Of a stretch of 64,000 nucleotides of DNA, positions 33,469 to 41,327 are shown piece by piece. Positions within the stretch are counted from its first letter, which is position 1, and each line of letters starts with the position of its first letter. The notes below the pieces were generated by a model. It did no database searches. It saw only the letters and a program-made list of their open reading frames with translations, and was not told the origin of the DNA. The translations under genes were made by a program, and so were the position numbers. The DNA comes from a bacterium (lineage in GTDB: Bacteria; Verrucomicrobiota; Verrucomicrobiia; Verrucomicrobiales; Akkermansiaceae). The stretch spans positions 73,663 through 137,662 of the forward strand of contig JAAEZT010000005.1 in NCBI GenBank assembly GCA_018222765.1. The letters run 5' to 3'.

Positions 33469-35175
33469 ATGGAAATCCCATTTGTCGTTAACGCCCGCAA
33501 AGACACCGGTCTCAATAATTCAAAGGTTGGTATCTGGCTCTTCCTCGCTTCCGAGGTGACTCTCTTTGGAGGTCTCTTCTCAGGCTACCTTTTCCTTCGC
33601 CTCTACGCCGATTACCCCTGGCCGGAGCGCGCTCTTCCGATCCTCCCCGGATTGATTAACACCTTTATTTTGATCGGTTCATCCGTGACGGTGGTTTTTG
33701 CTTGGGCGGCTCTCAAGATGAGGGAGTGGCGGAAGTTTCAGGTCCATATGTCGATTACGATAGCGTGTGCCCTTGGGTTCATGGTGTTGAAGGCAATCGA
33801 ATACAACGCCAAGTTTAGTCACCATGCCGTGCGTATTAGCGATAGCGGTCCGGTGGAAGGATATGGAATTCTCGAGGGACACAAAAAGAAGGTGGTCCTT
33901 GAGGAGAATGATCGTCTGCATGTGGTCCACAAAGAGAATGGGAAGTATCCCGAGGAATCTTTTGATGCCAACCGCATTGTTTTCAAGGCTTCGGAGATGA
34001 CCTTCACTCTGACCCGCCCGGTTCACGATGCGTTTGTGATTGAGATTTTGAAACAGGCCGCGAAGAGAGACTCGAAAATCACCCTCGTCGAAGACTATGC
34101 GGTCATGGATGAGGATCAGATCGGGAAAGATGGCGCTGAGAAAACCAAGGTCTTGAAAGCCGGTGACGAACTGACCACCGATGCGCTCGATAAAGCTGAG
34201 AATGTTTTCCTCGATTCCCGGGCACATGATTCAGCCATTCGCACCAACTTTGAAAAGGCCTCCTGGGCATGGATCCGTGATGAAAAAGGGATTGATAAAC
34301 CCGGTTACAACATCATCGATTTGGAAGTCTGGAAAGAACGTCGCAAGGAGGACAACGAGAAGTTGAAGCCCTTGATGATTGGAGCTGAATCTGGAATTAC
34401 CTTTAGGGTTGAACCAGCTCTGACCCTGATTCTCGAACCAAGTTGGATGACATCCAACGGTCGCAACACCGAGCAGCTCAAATTGCGCGATGACACGGTG
34501 ATCAAAGGGGAAATGCTCGAAAGTCCAATGATTCTCGGAGTTGATGCCATTGACTTTAGCTTCACCGCAATGCGGGCCAGGGAGCAGGGTCTCGATCCTG
34601 CTGCAGTGATCGAGAAAAGTTGGATTGTTCAGGAGCCTCAGTTAAAGGCGATTTGGGAAAATCATCAGGAATGGTTAAAGGGGGAGACTGCCCGTCTTGC
34701 GAAGAAAGATCGTGAGCCATCGGATCTTGATAAGTATCGCGTCACCTGGCAAAAAATCGTGGCATACGGTCAGGCAAAGGAGGCTGATCCTGACGCAGAC
34801 CTTGCCAAAATGGCTGAGGAGCAAACTTTGGCGCTCCCAGGCTGGTTGGATGGGTTTGCAGGTGCCGATCACTACAATCCGGAGATGGTCAAACACTTCC
34901 CTGAGGTGAGCATTCCCCGCGACAAGGTCGACTTTGAGTCAACCTTCACTCCGAAATGGAACACCTACTATGCCATTTATTTCACCATTACCGGGCTCCA
35001 CGGACTTCACGTGATCGGTGGTATGATTGTTCTCGGATACTACCTTTTCTTCGGACGCAAAATGTATGATAGTAACCCTGACTGGCTCGCAAACCGCGTC
35101 GAAGTCGGGGGGCTCTTCTGGCACTTTGTAGACCTTGTCTGGATCTTCCTATTCCCGATCCTCTATTTGATGTAA
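33469..35175 (+). CDS. coxC: Cytochrome c oxidase subunit III with large inserted domain
   Basis: 568 residues, about three times the usual length. Five TM helices of standard subunit III are recognised: TM1 20-46, TM2 57-82, TM3 93-112 (ending in the EY motif), TM4 about 499-528 (TGLHGLHVIGG) and TM5 about 547-568 (GGLFWHFVDLVWIFLFPI). Between TM3 and TM4, where about 20 residues are normal, lies a charged insertion of about 375 residues without heme motif or cysteine. By subunit III topology this loop faces the periplasm, the side of the cytochromes. The frame is continuous and the insertion is lysine/glutamate-rich with alternating beta and helical stretches; no family recognised. Confidence 0.92.
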   Translation: MEIPFVVNARKDTGLNNSKVGIWLFLASEVTLFGGLFSGYLFLRLYADYPWPERALPILPGLINTFILIGSSVTVVFAWAALKMREWRKFQVHMSITIACALGFMVLKAIEYNAKFSHHAVRISDSGPVEGYGILEGHKKKVVLEENDRLHVVHKENGKYPEESFDANRIVFKASEMTFTLTRPVHDAFVIEILKQAAKRDSKITLVEDYAVMDEDQIGKDGAEKTKVLKAGDELTTDALDKAENVFLDSRAHDSAIRTNFEKASWAWIRDEKGIDKPGYNIIDLEVWKERRKEDNEKLKPLMIGAESGITFRVEPALTLILEPSWMTSNGRNTEQLKLRDDTVIKGEMLESPMILGVDAIDFSFTAMRAREQGLDPAAVIEKSWIVQEPQLKAIWENHQEWLKGETARLAKKDREPSDLDKYRVTWQKIVAYGQAKEADPDADLAKMAEEQTLALPGWLDGFAGADHYNPEMVKHFPEVSIPRDKVDFESTFTPKWNTYYAIYFTITGLHGLHVIGGMIVLGYYLFFGRKMYDSNPDWLANRVEVGGLFWHFVDLVWIFLFPILYLM

Positions 35176-35219
35176 TTTCCCTCTCCTATTCGTAATACAC
35201 TTTCTAAAGGACAATTCCC

Positions 35220-35603
35220 ATGGCTGATTCAGTTGCAGAAATTCAAAAGGCAAAGAAGCTCTATTTCTTTATTGGAATGCTTCTCTTCTTCTTCACCGTT
35301 GTGACCGTGCTGGTGGCGACTGTCGAGGCACTCGATTTTGGTGATCACGGTTTTGACGGGGTGGATGCCACCATTGGTTTGATCATCGCGGCGTTCAAAG
35401 CTTCGTTGGTGATGATTATTTTTATGCACCTCAATCACGAGAAGCCCTTGATTTACTTTTTCTACGGATTAGCTCTTCTCATGGCCTTCTTCTGTTTGTG
35501 GCTCATTGGCTGGTCCAAGAGTGATCCCATTCAGTTTGGAAACCCGACGAAAGTCGATGGATTCTACAATCCGGCGAATCCAGCTACCGACGTTCACGAT
35601 TAA
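35220..35603 (+). CDS. coxD: Cytochrome c oxidase subunit IV
   Basis: 127 residues with three TM helices (about 14-36, 49-68, 76-98). KASLVMIIFMHLNHEKPLIY is the typical prokaryotic subunit IV segment. It stabilises the subunit I/III contact. It follows coxC by 44 bases; an Ala/Asp-rich C-terminus ends in DVHD. Confidence 0.92.
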   Translation: MADSVAEIQKAKKLYFFIGMLLFFFTVVTVLVATVEALDFGDHGFDGVDATIGLIIAAFKASLVMIIFMHLNHEKPLIYFFYGLALLMAFFCLWLIGWSKSDPIQFGNPTKVDGFYNPANPATDVHD

Positions 35604-35615
35604 ACTTTCTATCCC

Positions 35616-35822
35616 ATGTCGATCAAAGGATTCCATCTCATCTTCATCGCAATTGCGGCTCTTTTCTTTGCTGGATTCGGTGTGTGGGCGGTGTTTTTTG
35701 ATTCGGCACAAGAGGCCGGATCGGCCGTCGAGGCCTTCGGGGTCGTCGGGTTTGTTGCTTCGGCCGTTCTGATCGTTTACGGCATTCGCTTTTACCGCAA
35801 AACTAAATCAATTATTGTATAG
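35616..35822 (+). CDS. Small two-TM protein of the oxidase operon
   Basis: 68 residues with two hydrophobic segments (about 6-28 and 40-60) joined by an acidic turn (DSAQEAGSAVE) and a basic end (YRKTKSIIV). No family recognised. It starts 12 bases after coxD. Probably a small accessory subunit of the oxidase; inferred from position. Confidence 0.8.
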   Translation: MSIKGFHLIFIAIAALFFAGFGVWAVFFDSAQEAGSAVEAFGVVGFVASAVLIVYGIRFYRKTKSIIV

Positions 35823-35834
35823 AACATTTTAAAG

Positions 35835-36050
35835 ATGATTACGGATACCTTTCAACTGGCTTGCTCCACTTGCGCCAACAATTTTCTGCACTCCGACAAC
35901 GACGCCGCGGGCTGGGCCATTGCTGTGATGCTCTTTGTTATCGTGCCTTTGGCTGGGGGTATTCTCGCCTTGTTCATTCGGATGGCCCGCCGGGAGAGAG
36001 CCGCTCTTGATCCCCAGTATAGCGACGATTACATCCCGCCGTCTTCTTAA
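35835..36050 (+). CDS. Small one-TM protein with Cys pair in the oxidase operon
   Basis: 71 residues. The N-terminal part contains a CSTC pair (residues 10-13). One TM helix (about 26-48) is followed by a basic stretch RMARRERA and a polar tail. The positive-inside rule places the Cys pair in the periplasm, where it could bind copper or form a disulfide. It lies 12 bases after the previous gene and 20 before coxB. No family recognised. Confidence 0.78.
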   Translation: MITDTFQLACSTCANNFLHSDNDAAGWAIAVMLFVIVPLAGGILALFIRMARRERAALDPQYSDDYIPPSS

Positions 36051-36070
36051 CTCCCACTCTCACTTAACTC

Positions 36071-36877
36071 ATGTTTGTTTCACTCAATTGGTCAAAATGG
36101 CTCGGAATCCCCGAGAATTTTTCCGAGCACGGTAGCAGCGTCGATCATCTGATCGATATTACCCACTGGTTCATGTTTGCTCTTTTCATCGGCTGGACCT
36201 TGTTTTTCTTCGTTTGCCTCTGGAAATTTCGGGCTTCCAAGAATCCCAAGGCAAATTATCACGGAGTGACCAATCACGTTTCCAGCCACCTTGAGATTGG
36301 CGTGGTCATTATTGAAGCCGTTCTACTTCTTGGTTTTGCTTTCCCTCTCTGGTGGGAGCGGACGGATCAGTTCGACGAGGTTCAGCAGACGGACCCGGTT
36401 CGTGTTCGCGTTATCGGCTACCAATTCGGATTCAACTACCATTATCCTGGCGAAGACGGAATCTTTGGTCGTATCGACCGGACCCGTGTTGCCGCCGTGG
36501 GTGACCCCTGTATTGATCCTGATGATCCCAATGGAAATGACGATTTTGTCTCGGGCGTCTTGAAGCTGCCCGTCAATCGCAATTCCATTCTACAGATCAC
36601 CTCGACCGACGTGATTCACAATTACTCTATTGTCCCAATGCGGATTCAGCAGGATGCTATTCCCGGACAGGATATCCCAATGTGGTTCAAGCCGATCAAG
36701 GAGCTCGAGACCCACGTCATTTGCGGCCAACTCTGTGGAGAAGGTCATGCTAACATGAAGGGCTTTATGGAAGTGATCAGCGACAAGGCCTTCCGGGGTT
36801 GGGCTGCCGAGCAAAGCGCCACGGCACTCCAAAAGAGCAAAGCTTCCCAAGGGGCTGCTGCGTTAGCCCAGAAGTAA
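36071..36877 (+). CDS. coxB: Cytochrome c oxidase subunit II (CuA)
   Basis: 268 residues with TM helices at about 32-51 and 74-93 and a periplasmic cupredoxin domain. The CuA ligands are complete: H183 and CGQLCGEGHANM (C218, C222, H226, M229). No cytochrome c domain is fused. The usual QWYWSYEYP segment, whose first Trp accepts electrons from cytochrome c in well-studied enzymes, reads QFGFNYHYP, with Phe at both Trp places. Last gene of the operon, although coxB is usually first; a strong terminator follows after 24 bases. Confidence 0.95.
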   Translation: MFVSLNWSKWLGIPENFSEHGSSVDHLIDITHWFMFALFIGWTLFFFVCLWKFRASKNPKANYHGVTNHVSSHLEIGVVIIEAVLLLGFAFPLWWERTDQFDEVQQTDPVRVRVIGYQFGFNYHYPGEDGIFGRIDRTRVAAVGDPCIDPDDPNGNDDFVSGVLKLPVNRNSILQITSTDVIHNYSIVPMRIQQDAIPGQDIPMWFKPIKELETHVICGQLCGEGHANMKGFMEVISDKAFRGWAAEQSATALQKSKASQGAAALAQK

Positions 36878-36901
36878 GCAACTTCTTCTTTTTTGATTCT
36901 C

Positions 36902-36927
36902 AAACCCCGGTTCGTCCGGGGTTTTTT
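36902..36927 (+). terminator. Rho-independent terminator of the respiratory operon
   Basis: AAACCCCGG (36902-36910) pairs with CCGGGGTTT (36916-36924) around TTCGT, followed by more T's to 36927. It ends the transcript that begins upstream of actA. Confidence 0.95.
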
Positions 36928-37229
36928 GTCTCCTTGGTGGACTTAACCCGCGCTTCCGATCTATTCATTGGAAGAGCGAAAGTAGGTTGCCCAAGAAAGC
37001 CTTCTTTTTATCAGGAAAAGTTGCTTCCGAGAGGTAGAGAATGATCGGAGTGGGCACGATTCTTCATTGGCGTTCCTGTAACGGTCGCATTTGGTAAGGG
37101 AGGCCTAAGGGTCCAGAGTGAAATCTTTAGGGACTTTATTCATGGGCTACTCTCCTTTTCTGATGTCCGGAGAGTGCCGGATGTGGAACGGAGAGTTTTT
37201 TGTAAATCTCCACGGGATTGTAGCGCGTT
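36928..37229. other. Intergenic region between convergent transcripts, no gene seen
   Basis: No convincing reading frame. Short inverted repeats lie at 37150-37174 (CTCTCC with GGAGAG) and 37166-37181 (TCCGG with CCGGA), in the stretch downstream of uxaC; one of them may act as its transcript end, but no good T run follows on the minus strand. Confidence 0.4.
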
Positions 37230-38648
37230 TTAGGCAAGCAGGTTTTCCTTGTGATGGGGAAGCCCGAAGTAGCTCTTGGCATTGTGGTAGCAAATGTTGC
37301 CGACCATGTCGCTGAGAAGCTTTTCGTCGTTGGGGAGTTTTCCGTCTTCGACGTCCTGACCGATGATGTTGCAGAGCAGGCGTCTGAAGTATTCGTGACG
37401 GGGGAAGGATAAAAAAGAACGCGAGTCGGTGAGCATTCCCACGAAGTGCGCGAGCAGTCCGATGGATGAGAGGGTGTTGATTTGGTCCTCCATGCCTTGC
37501 AGGGTGTCGTTGTACCACCATCCGGAGCCAAATTGAACTTTCCCACGATGAGGGGATTCCTGGAACGAACCACAAGCGCAGGCGAGGACGGCGTTATCTC
37601 TTGGGTTGAGGTTGTAGAGGATGGTTTTAGGGAGCTTGTTGAGCTCGCTGAGTGAGTCGAGAAAATTCAGGACCGGTTCGCCCTGAGGCCAGTCGCCGAT
37701 GGTATCGAATCCGCTGTCCGGTCCGAGTTGGTTGAATAAGCGGGTATTGGGATTCCGTCTGGGGCCGAGGTGGAGCTGCATTGTCCAATCTGCTTCGGCA
37801 TTCCATTGGCCGACGTAATACATGATCATCGCTCCGAAGGCGTCGGTGTCTTCGGGGGAAGCTGCGATGCCTTCGCGGGCTGCGGAGAGAATACGGTCGG
37901 CATCGCCTTCGTGGCATGGATTGGCCAGGGCATAGCGCATTCCGTGGTCGGTGAGACGGCAGCCCTTGGCGTGGAAATAGTCGTGACGGCTCTTTAGGGC
38001 GCTGAGAAGATCGGCGCTGGATTTAATATCGGGATCGAGCTTATCGAGCCAGGCGTTGAGGAGCTCCGGGCGGTCAACGAAGAAGGCCTTGTCTGGACGG
38101 AAGGTAGGGTAGACTTTGGTGGAGCAATCAGAGTTGTTGGTGACATCGTGATGTATCAGGTCGTCGGTGGGGTCGTCGGTGGTCCCAACGGCATCGACAT
38201 TAAATTTGCGAAGCAGTCCGCGTGAGGAAAAGTCGGCTTCCTCGAGGCGCTCGTTGCAACGCTCCCAGATTTCATCGGCCGTAGCGGGACTCAAAAGCGT
38301 TTCGATCCCGAAGCAGCGGCGGAGTTCGAGGTGAGTCCAGTCGTAGATTGGGTTACGAAGAGTGTTGGGGATGGTTTCGGCGTAGGCCTGGAATTTTTCA
38401 CGGGCCGGAGCGGCGCCGGTGATATGTGATTCAGGGATGCCATTGGCCCGCATGGCGCGCCATTTGTAGTGGTCGTGTCCCAGCCAGAGCTCGGTAATGT
38501 TTTCCCAGCGGTGATCGTTGGCCACTTCCTCGGGCGGAAGATGGGTGTGGTAGTCGATGATCCACTGATGGGCGGCCGTTCCGTGGTAAAGGTTCCGGGC
38601 GGTCTCGCTGAGGAGAAGAAAGTCGTCGTCGAGATAAGTTCTGGGCAC
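37230..38648 (-). CDS. uxaC: Glucuronate/uronate isomerase
   Basis: 472 residues, the standard UxaC length. It converts D-glucuronate to D-fructuronate and D-galacturonate to D-tagaturonate in the cytoplasm. Amidohydrolase-like metal motif H34-T-H36 in DYHTHLPP, NGIPESHITG and TTDDPTDDL are typical, and the C-terminal MLTDSRSFLSFPRHEYFRR is a family hallmark. It lies 22 bases downstream of the TPR protein gene, last in a four-gene minus-strand run. Uronates released from sulfated polysaccharides (for example ulvan-type) would be a logical source, given the sulfatases nearby; that link is inference. Confidence 0.95.
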   Translation of the reverse strand: MPRTYLDDDFLLLSETARNLYHGTAAHQWIIDYHTHLPPEEVANDHRWENITELWLGHDHYKWRAMRANGIPESHITGAAPAREKFQAYAETIPNTLRNPIYDWTHLELRRCFGIETLLSPATADEIWERCNERLEEADFSSRGLLRKFNVDAVGTTDDPTDDLIHHDVTNNSDCSTKVYPTFRPDKAFFVDRPELLNAWLDKLDPDIKSSADLLSALKSRHDYFHAKGCRLTDHGMRYALANPCHEGDADRILSAAREGIAASPEDTDAFGAMIMYYVGQWNAEADWTMQLHLGPRRNPNTRLFNQLGPDSGFDTIGDWPQGEPVLNFLDSLSELNKLPKTILYNLNPRDNAVLACACGSFQESPHRGKVQFGSGWWYNDTLQGMEDQINTLSSIGLLAHFVGMLTDSRSFLSFPRHEYFRRLLCNIIGQDVEDGKLPNDEKLLSDMVGNICYHNAKSYFGLPHHKENLLA

Positions 38649-38670
38649 GGGGGAAGCCTAGCGCTTGGAC

Positions 38671-40764
38671 TTAATTGATGTCGAGCGCTTCTTCCAGAGC
38701 CGGGTCGGCGGGTGCTCCCAGACGGAGGGCGTCGCGATAGTGAACTTTGGCCTCGGTGAGTTTCTTTTCGCGGTAGCGGAGAACGGCGAGGTTTTTGTGT
38801 GGTTCGTGGAGCGTTGGGTCGAGGGTAATGGCTTCCTTAAAATGGAATTCAGCATTTGGGTAATCGTTGCTGCGCCCCGCGATATTTCCCAGAATGACGT
38901 GGGCTTTGGCGTTCTCCGGTTCCATGGAGAGTGAGGACTGCAGTTCGCTTTGAGCCTCGGGATAGAGTTCGGTTTTATAATAAGCGTCTCCCAAGAGGAA
39001 GTGGGCGTAGGGGACTTTTTGTTCACCAGCAACGAGGATAGCCTGCTTGAAATTCTTGGCGGCTTCGGACGGGTCACCCAAACGGTTTTGGACAATGCCT
39101 AGGTTGACCATGGACGGCCAGGCTCCGGGATCTTCTTCGATGATGAGTTCGAGGTTTCCACGGGCGGCCTGGAAGTCTTCCCTGGCGAAAAGGCGGTGAG
39201 CCACGCGGTCGAGGTCGCGGGTGAGTCGTTGAAGGTCCGCTTGCGCGGCAAGGCGCTCGGCCGGGGTGGTGCTGATACGGTTGGTAACGCTGTGACTGAG
39301 GGCTGCTTCGGCTTCGATGTCATTCAAGGTGGGGGTGTAGACCTCGGTGAGTTGATCCACCGCCTGGGACCATGCCTCATCCTTGATTCCCATGCGCGCG
39401 GCCTGTGCCACAAGGAGATTACCCGTTTTCTTTTGGGCTTTGATCTGAACTTGTAGACGTTTGACGACGTTGCGGAGGAGTTCGGATTCTTGTCGTTCCA
39501 CGTGGAGAGCATCTCCTTTGGCTCCGGCGAGAAGATCGGACTGCGCCAGCTTAAGACGCTTCTCCAGATCGGCGAGGCGGAGTTCGCTTGCCTTGTTTTC
39601 CTTTTGCAGACTTAAGATTTTTGATTTGGCCGTTTCCAATGCGACCTTGGCCTTAATAATCTGGTTTTTGGAGGCGTTGGAGTCGTTGTTAATGAGAGAG
39701 AGCTTTTTTCGGGCCTCGATAAGCTCCTTGGAGAGGCCCACGTTTTGGGTGATGAGCTGTTGTCTGGCATCGTTTTCTTTTAAGCCTAAAAGGGTAGTCA
39801 TGCTTTCGCGTTCCTTGAGTAGATTCTCCCGTTCGGTTTTGAGCTCCGTCACCATCGACTGGGACTGCTCGAGCTGAATTGCGAGGTCTTTGATCCTGGT
39901 ATTGGCTTCAGCAAGGAGTTTATCCTTCTCCGCCATTTGGGCGCGGAGGTCATCCATCTGGTCTTGTTGCCCTTTGATAACTCGTCCATTCACGTTGCGC
40001 TGTTTCTCAATGGTGGCGAGGAGTGCTCTTTCTTTTTCGCGGGCTGTAGCGAGGGCACGTTGGGTCGCCTCGAGCTGACGGAGGGTTTTTCGTTGGGCTG
40101 AAAGGGCCTGATCCCGTGAAACTTCCATGGCGTCACGTTCACGACGGAGTTTGGTGATCTCGTCGTTGAGCTCGGCGATCTGGTCTCGGAGTGGAGCCGA
40201 GGCAAGATAGGTGCGTTTTTGCTCCAGTCGATCAATTGCCTGTCGGAGGGCCGCTGCGTTGGCGCTGCGGGAGTTGGGGATTTTGGAGAGTTGTAATTTG
40301 AGGGCTGCGATTTCGCCTCGTAGCGCGGAGATCTCCTGAGTTTCCAAAGAGTTCTTTTCGATGCGATCGGGGATAGCCAGTGGTTTGGGGGCGTTGCCCG
40401 GGAGCTCGAGGAGCGGGCTGATACCTTTGGATTGCTCTTTTTGTTGAGCCAGCGCTTTTTTATGGATGGCCTCCATAGCGTCAGTGGTGAGTTTTTGTCG
40501 GTCCGCCACCATGTCCTTTTTGAATCGGGGATGGTTGACCATCACGGTGTCGAACAAGGTGCGGGCTTTTTTGTATTTGGTGAAGGCGCCGACATAGTCC
40601 TCTTTCTTTTCCAGATCCTCCGCGTCTTTGGTGTAGAGCCAGGCTTGGAAGTAGATGTCTTTGGGGTCGAGTTGAGCCAGTTGCTCGGGAGTTTGCGCCT
40701 TGAGGGCGGTGCAGAGGAGCGCGAGGCCAAGAAGGGTAGAGGTCAAGTGCCTGAGATGTGTCAT
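38671..40764 (-). CDS. Exported coiled-coil and TPR-repeat protein
   Basis: 697 residues. A signal peptide (about 1-23, ending CTALKA) is followed by a helical region (36-120) and a very long coiled coil (about 140-455, heptad-like, Glu/Lys/Leu-rich). C-terminal TPR repeats cover about 530-690 (NLGIVQNRLGDPSEAAKNF, FLLGDAYYKTELYPEAQSEL, NLAVLRYREKKLTEAKVHY). Probably a periplasmic scaffold for protein-protein contacts; exact role unknown. Such proteins are frequent in Verrucomicrobia. It is in line with ruvC upstream (47-base gap) and uxaC downstream. Confidence 0.88.
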   Translation of the reverse strand: MTHLRHLTSTLLGLALLCTALKAQTPEQLAQLDPKDIYFQAWLYTKDAEDLEKKEDYVGAFTKYKKARTLFDTVMVNHPRFKKDMVADRQKLTTDAMEAIHKKALAQQKEQSKGISPLLELPGNAPKPLAIPDRIEKNSLETQEISALRGEIAALKLQLSKIPNSRSANAAALRQAIDRLEQKRTYLASAPLRDQIAELNDEITKLRRERDAMEVSRDQALSAQRKTLRQLEATQRALATAREKERALLATIEKQRNVNGRVIKGQQDQMDDLRAQMAEKDKLLAEANTRIKDLAIQLEQSQSMVTELKTERENLLKERESMTTLLGLKENDARQQLITQNVGLSKELIEARKKLSLINNDSNASKNQIIKAKVALETAKSKILSLQKENKASELRLADLEKRLKLAQSDLLAGAKGDALHVERQESELLRNVVKRLQVQIKAQKKTGNLLVAQAARMGIKDEAWSQAVDQLTEVYTPTLNDIEAEAALSHSVTNRISTTPAERLAAQADLQRLTRDLDRVAHRLFAREDFQAARGNLELIIEEDPGAWPSMVNLGIVQNRLGDPSEAAKNFKQAILVAGEQKVPYAHFLLGDAYYKTELYPEAQSELQSSLSMEPENAKAHVILGNIAGRSNDYPNAEFHFKEAITLDPTLHEPHKNLAVLRYREKKLTEAKVHYRDALRLGAPADPALEEALDIN

Positions 40765-40811
40765 GGGCTGATTGATGGTATCAAAGGTGCGTTTGGTCGA
40801 AAAGAGGCGAT

Positions 40812-41315
40812 TTAGACCTGTCTTCGGTCAAAGAGAGCGGCACGGAGCGGGTCAGATGCCTGCATATGTGCCAAGGCGATGGCGAGGGCGTCGGCGGCGT
40901 CGGAGGGGGGAGTTTCGGGAAGGCCCAGCAAGGCCCTGATCATGAAGGCAACTTGCCCTTTGTCGGCGTTTCCTTTACCGACGATGGCCTTTTTGACTTT
41001 TTTGGGGGAATATTCATAAACCGTTAGCCCGTGGCTGGCGGCGGCGATGAGTGGGGCGGCACGGGCCGCTCCCATGGAAATGGCGGTGCGGTGGGATTGG
41101 ACGTAGATGATGCCCTCGACGGCCACTTCGTCGGGTTCCCATTTCGTGATGAGATTCTTAATGCCGGTGCAGATCGCTTCGAGGGCACCGGATTGGGGGA
41201 TCTTCGCCGGAATGGAAATGACGCCGTAGTCGAGTGCTTTAGCGTTTTGGTGATCGCCCTCGAGGATGGCATACCCGGTATTTCGGATCGCGGGATCGAT
41301 ACCAAGAGTGCGCAT
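40812..41315 (-). CDS. ruvC: Crossover junction endodeoxyribonuclease RuvC
   Basis: 167 residues, RNase H-like fold. It resolves Holliday junctions with RuvAB. The four acidic metal ligands are in place: D7 (GIDPAI), E67 (AVEGII), D139 and D142 (SDAADALAIALAH). KKVKKAIVGKGNADKGQV is the typical DNA-binding basic stretch. It is 12 bases downstream of the helicase gene; ruvA and ruvB are not nearby. Confidence 0.95.
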   Translation of the reverse strand: MRTLGIDPAIRNTGYAILEGDHQNAKALDYGVISIPAKIPQSGALEAICTGIKNLITKWEPDEVAVEGIIYVQSHRTAISMGAARAAPLIAAASHGLTVYEYSPKKVKKAIVGKGNADKGQVAFMIRALLGLPETPPSDAADALAIALAHMQASDPLRAALFDRRQV

Positions 41316-41327
41316 AGTGAGGGAATT

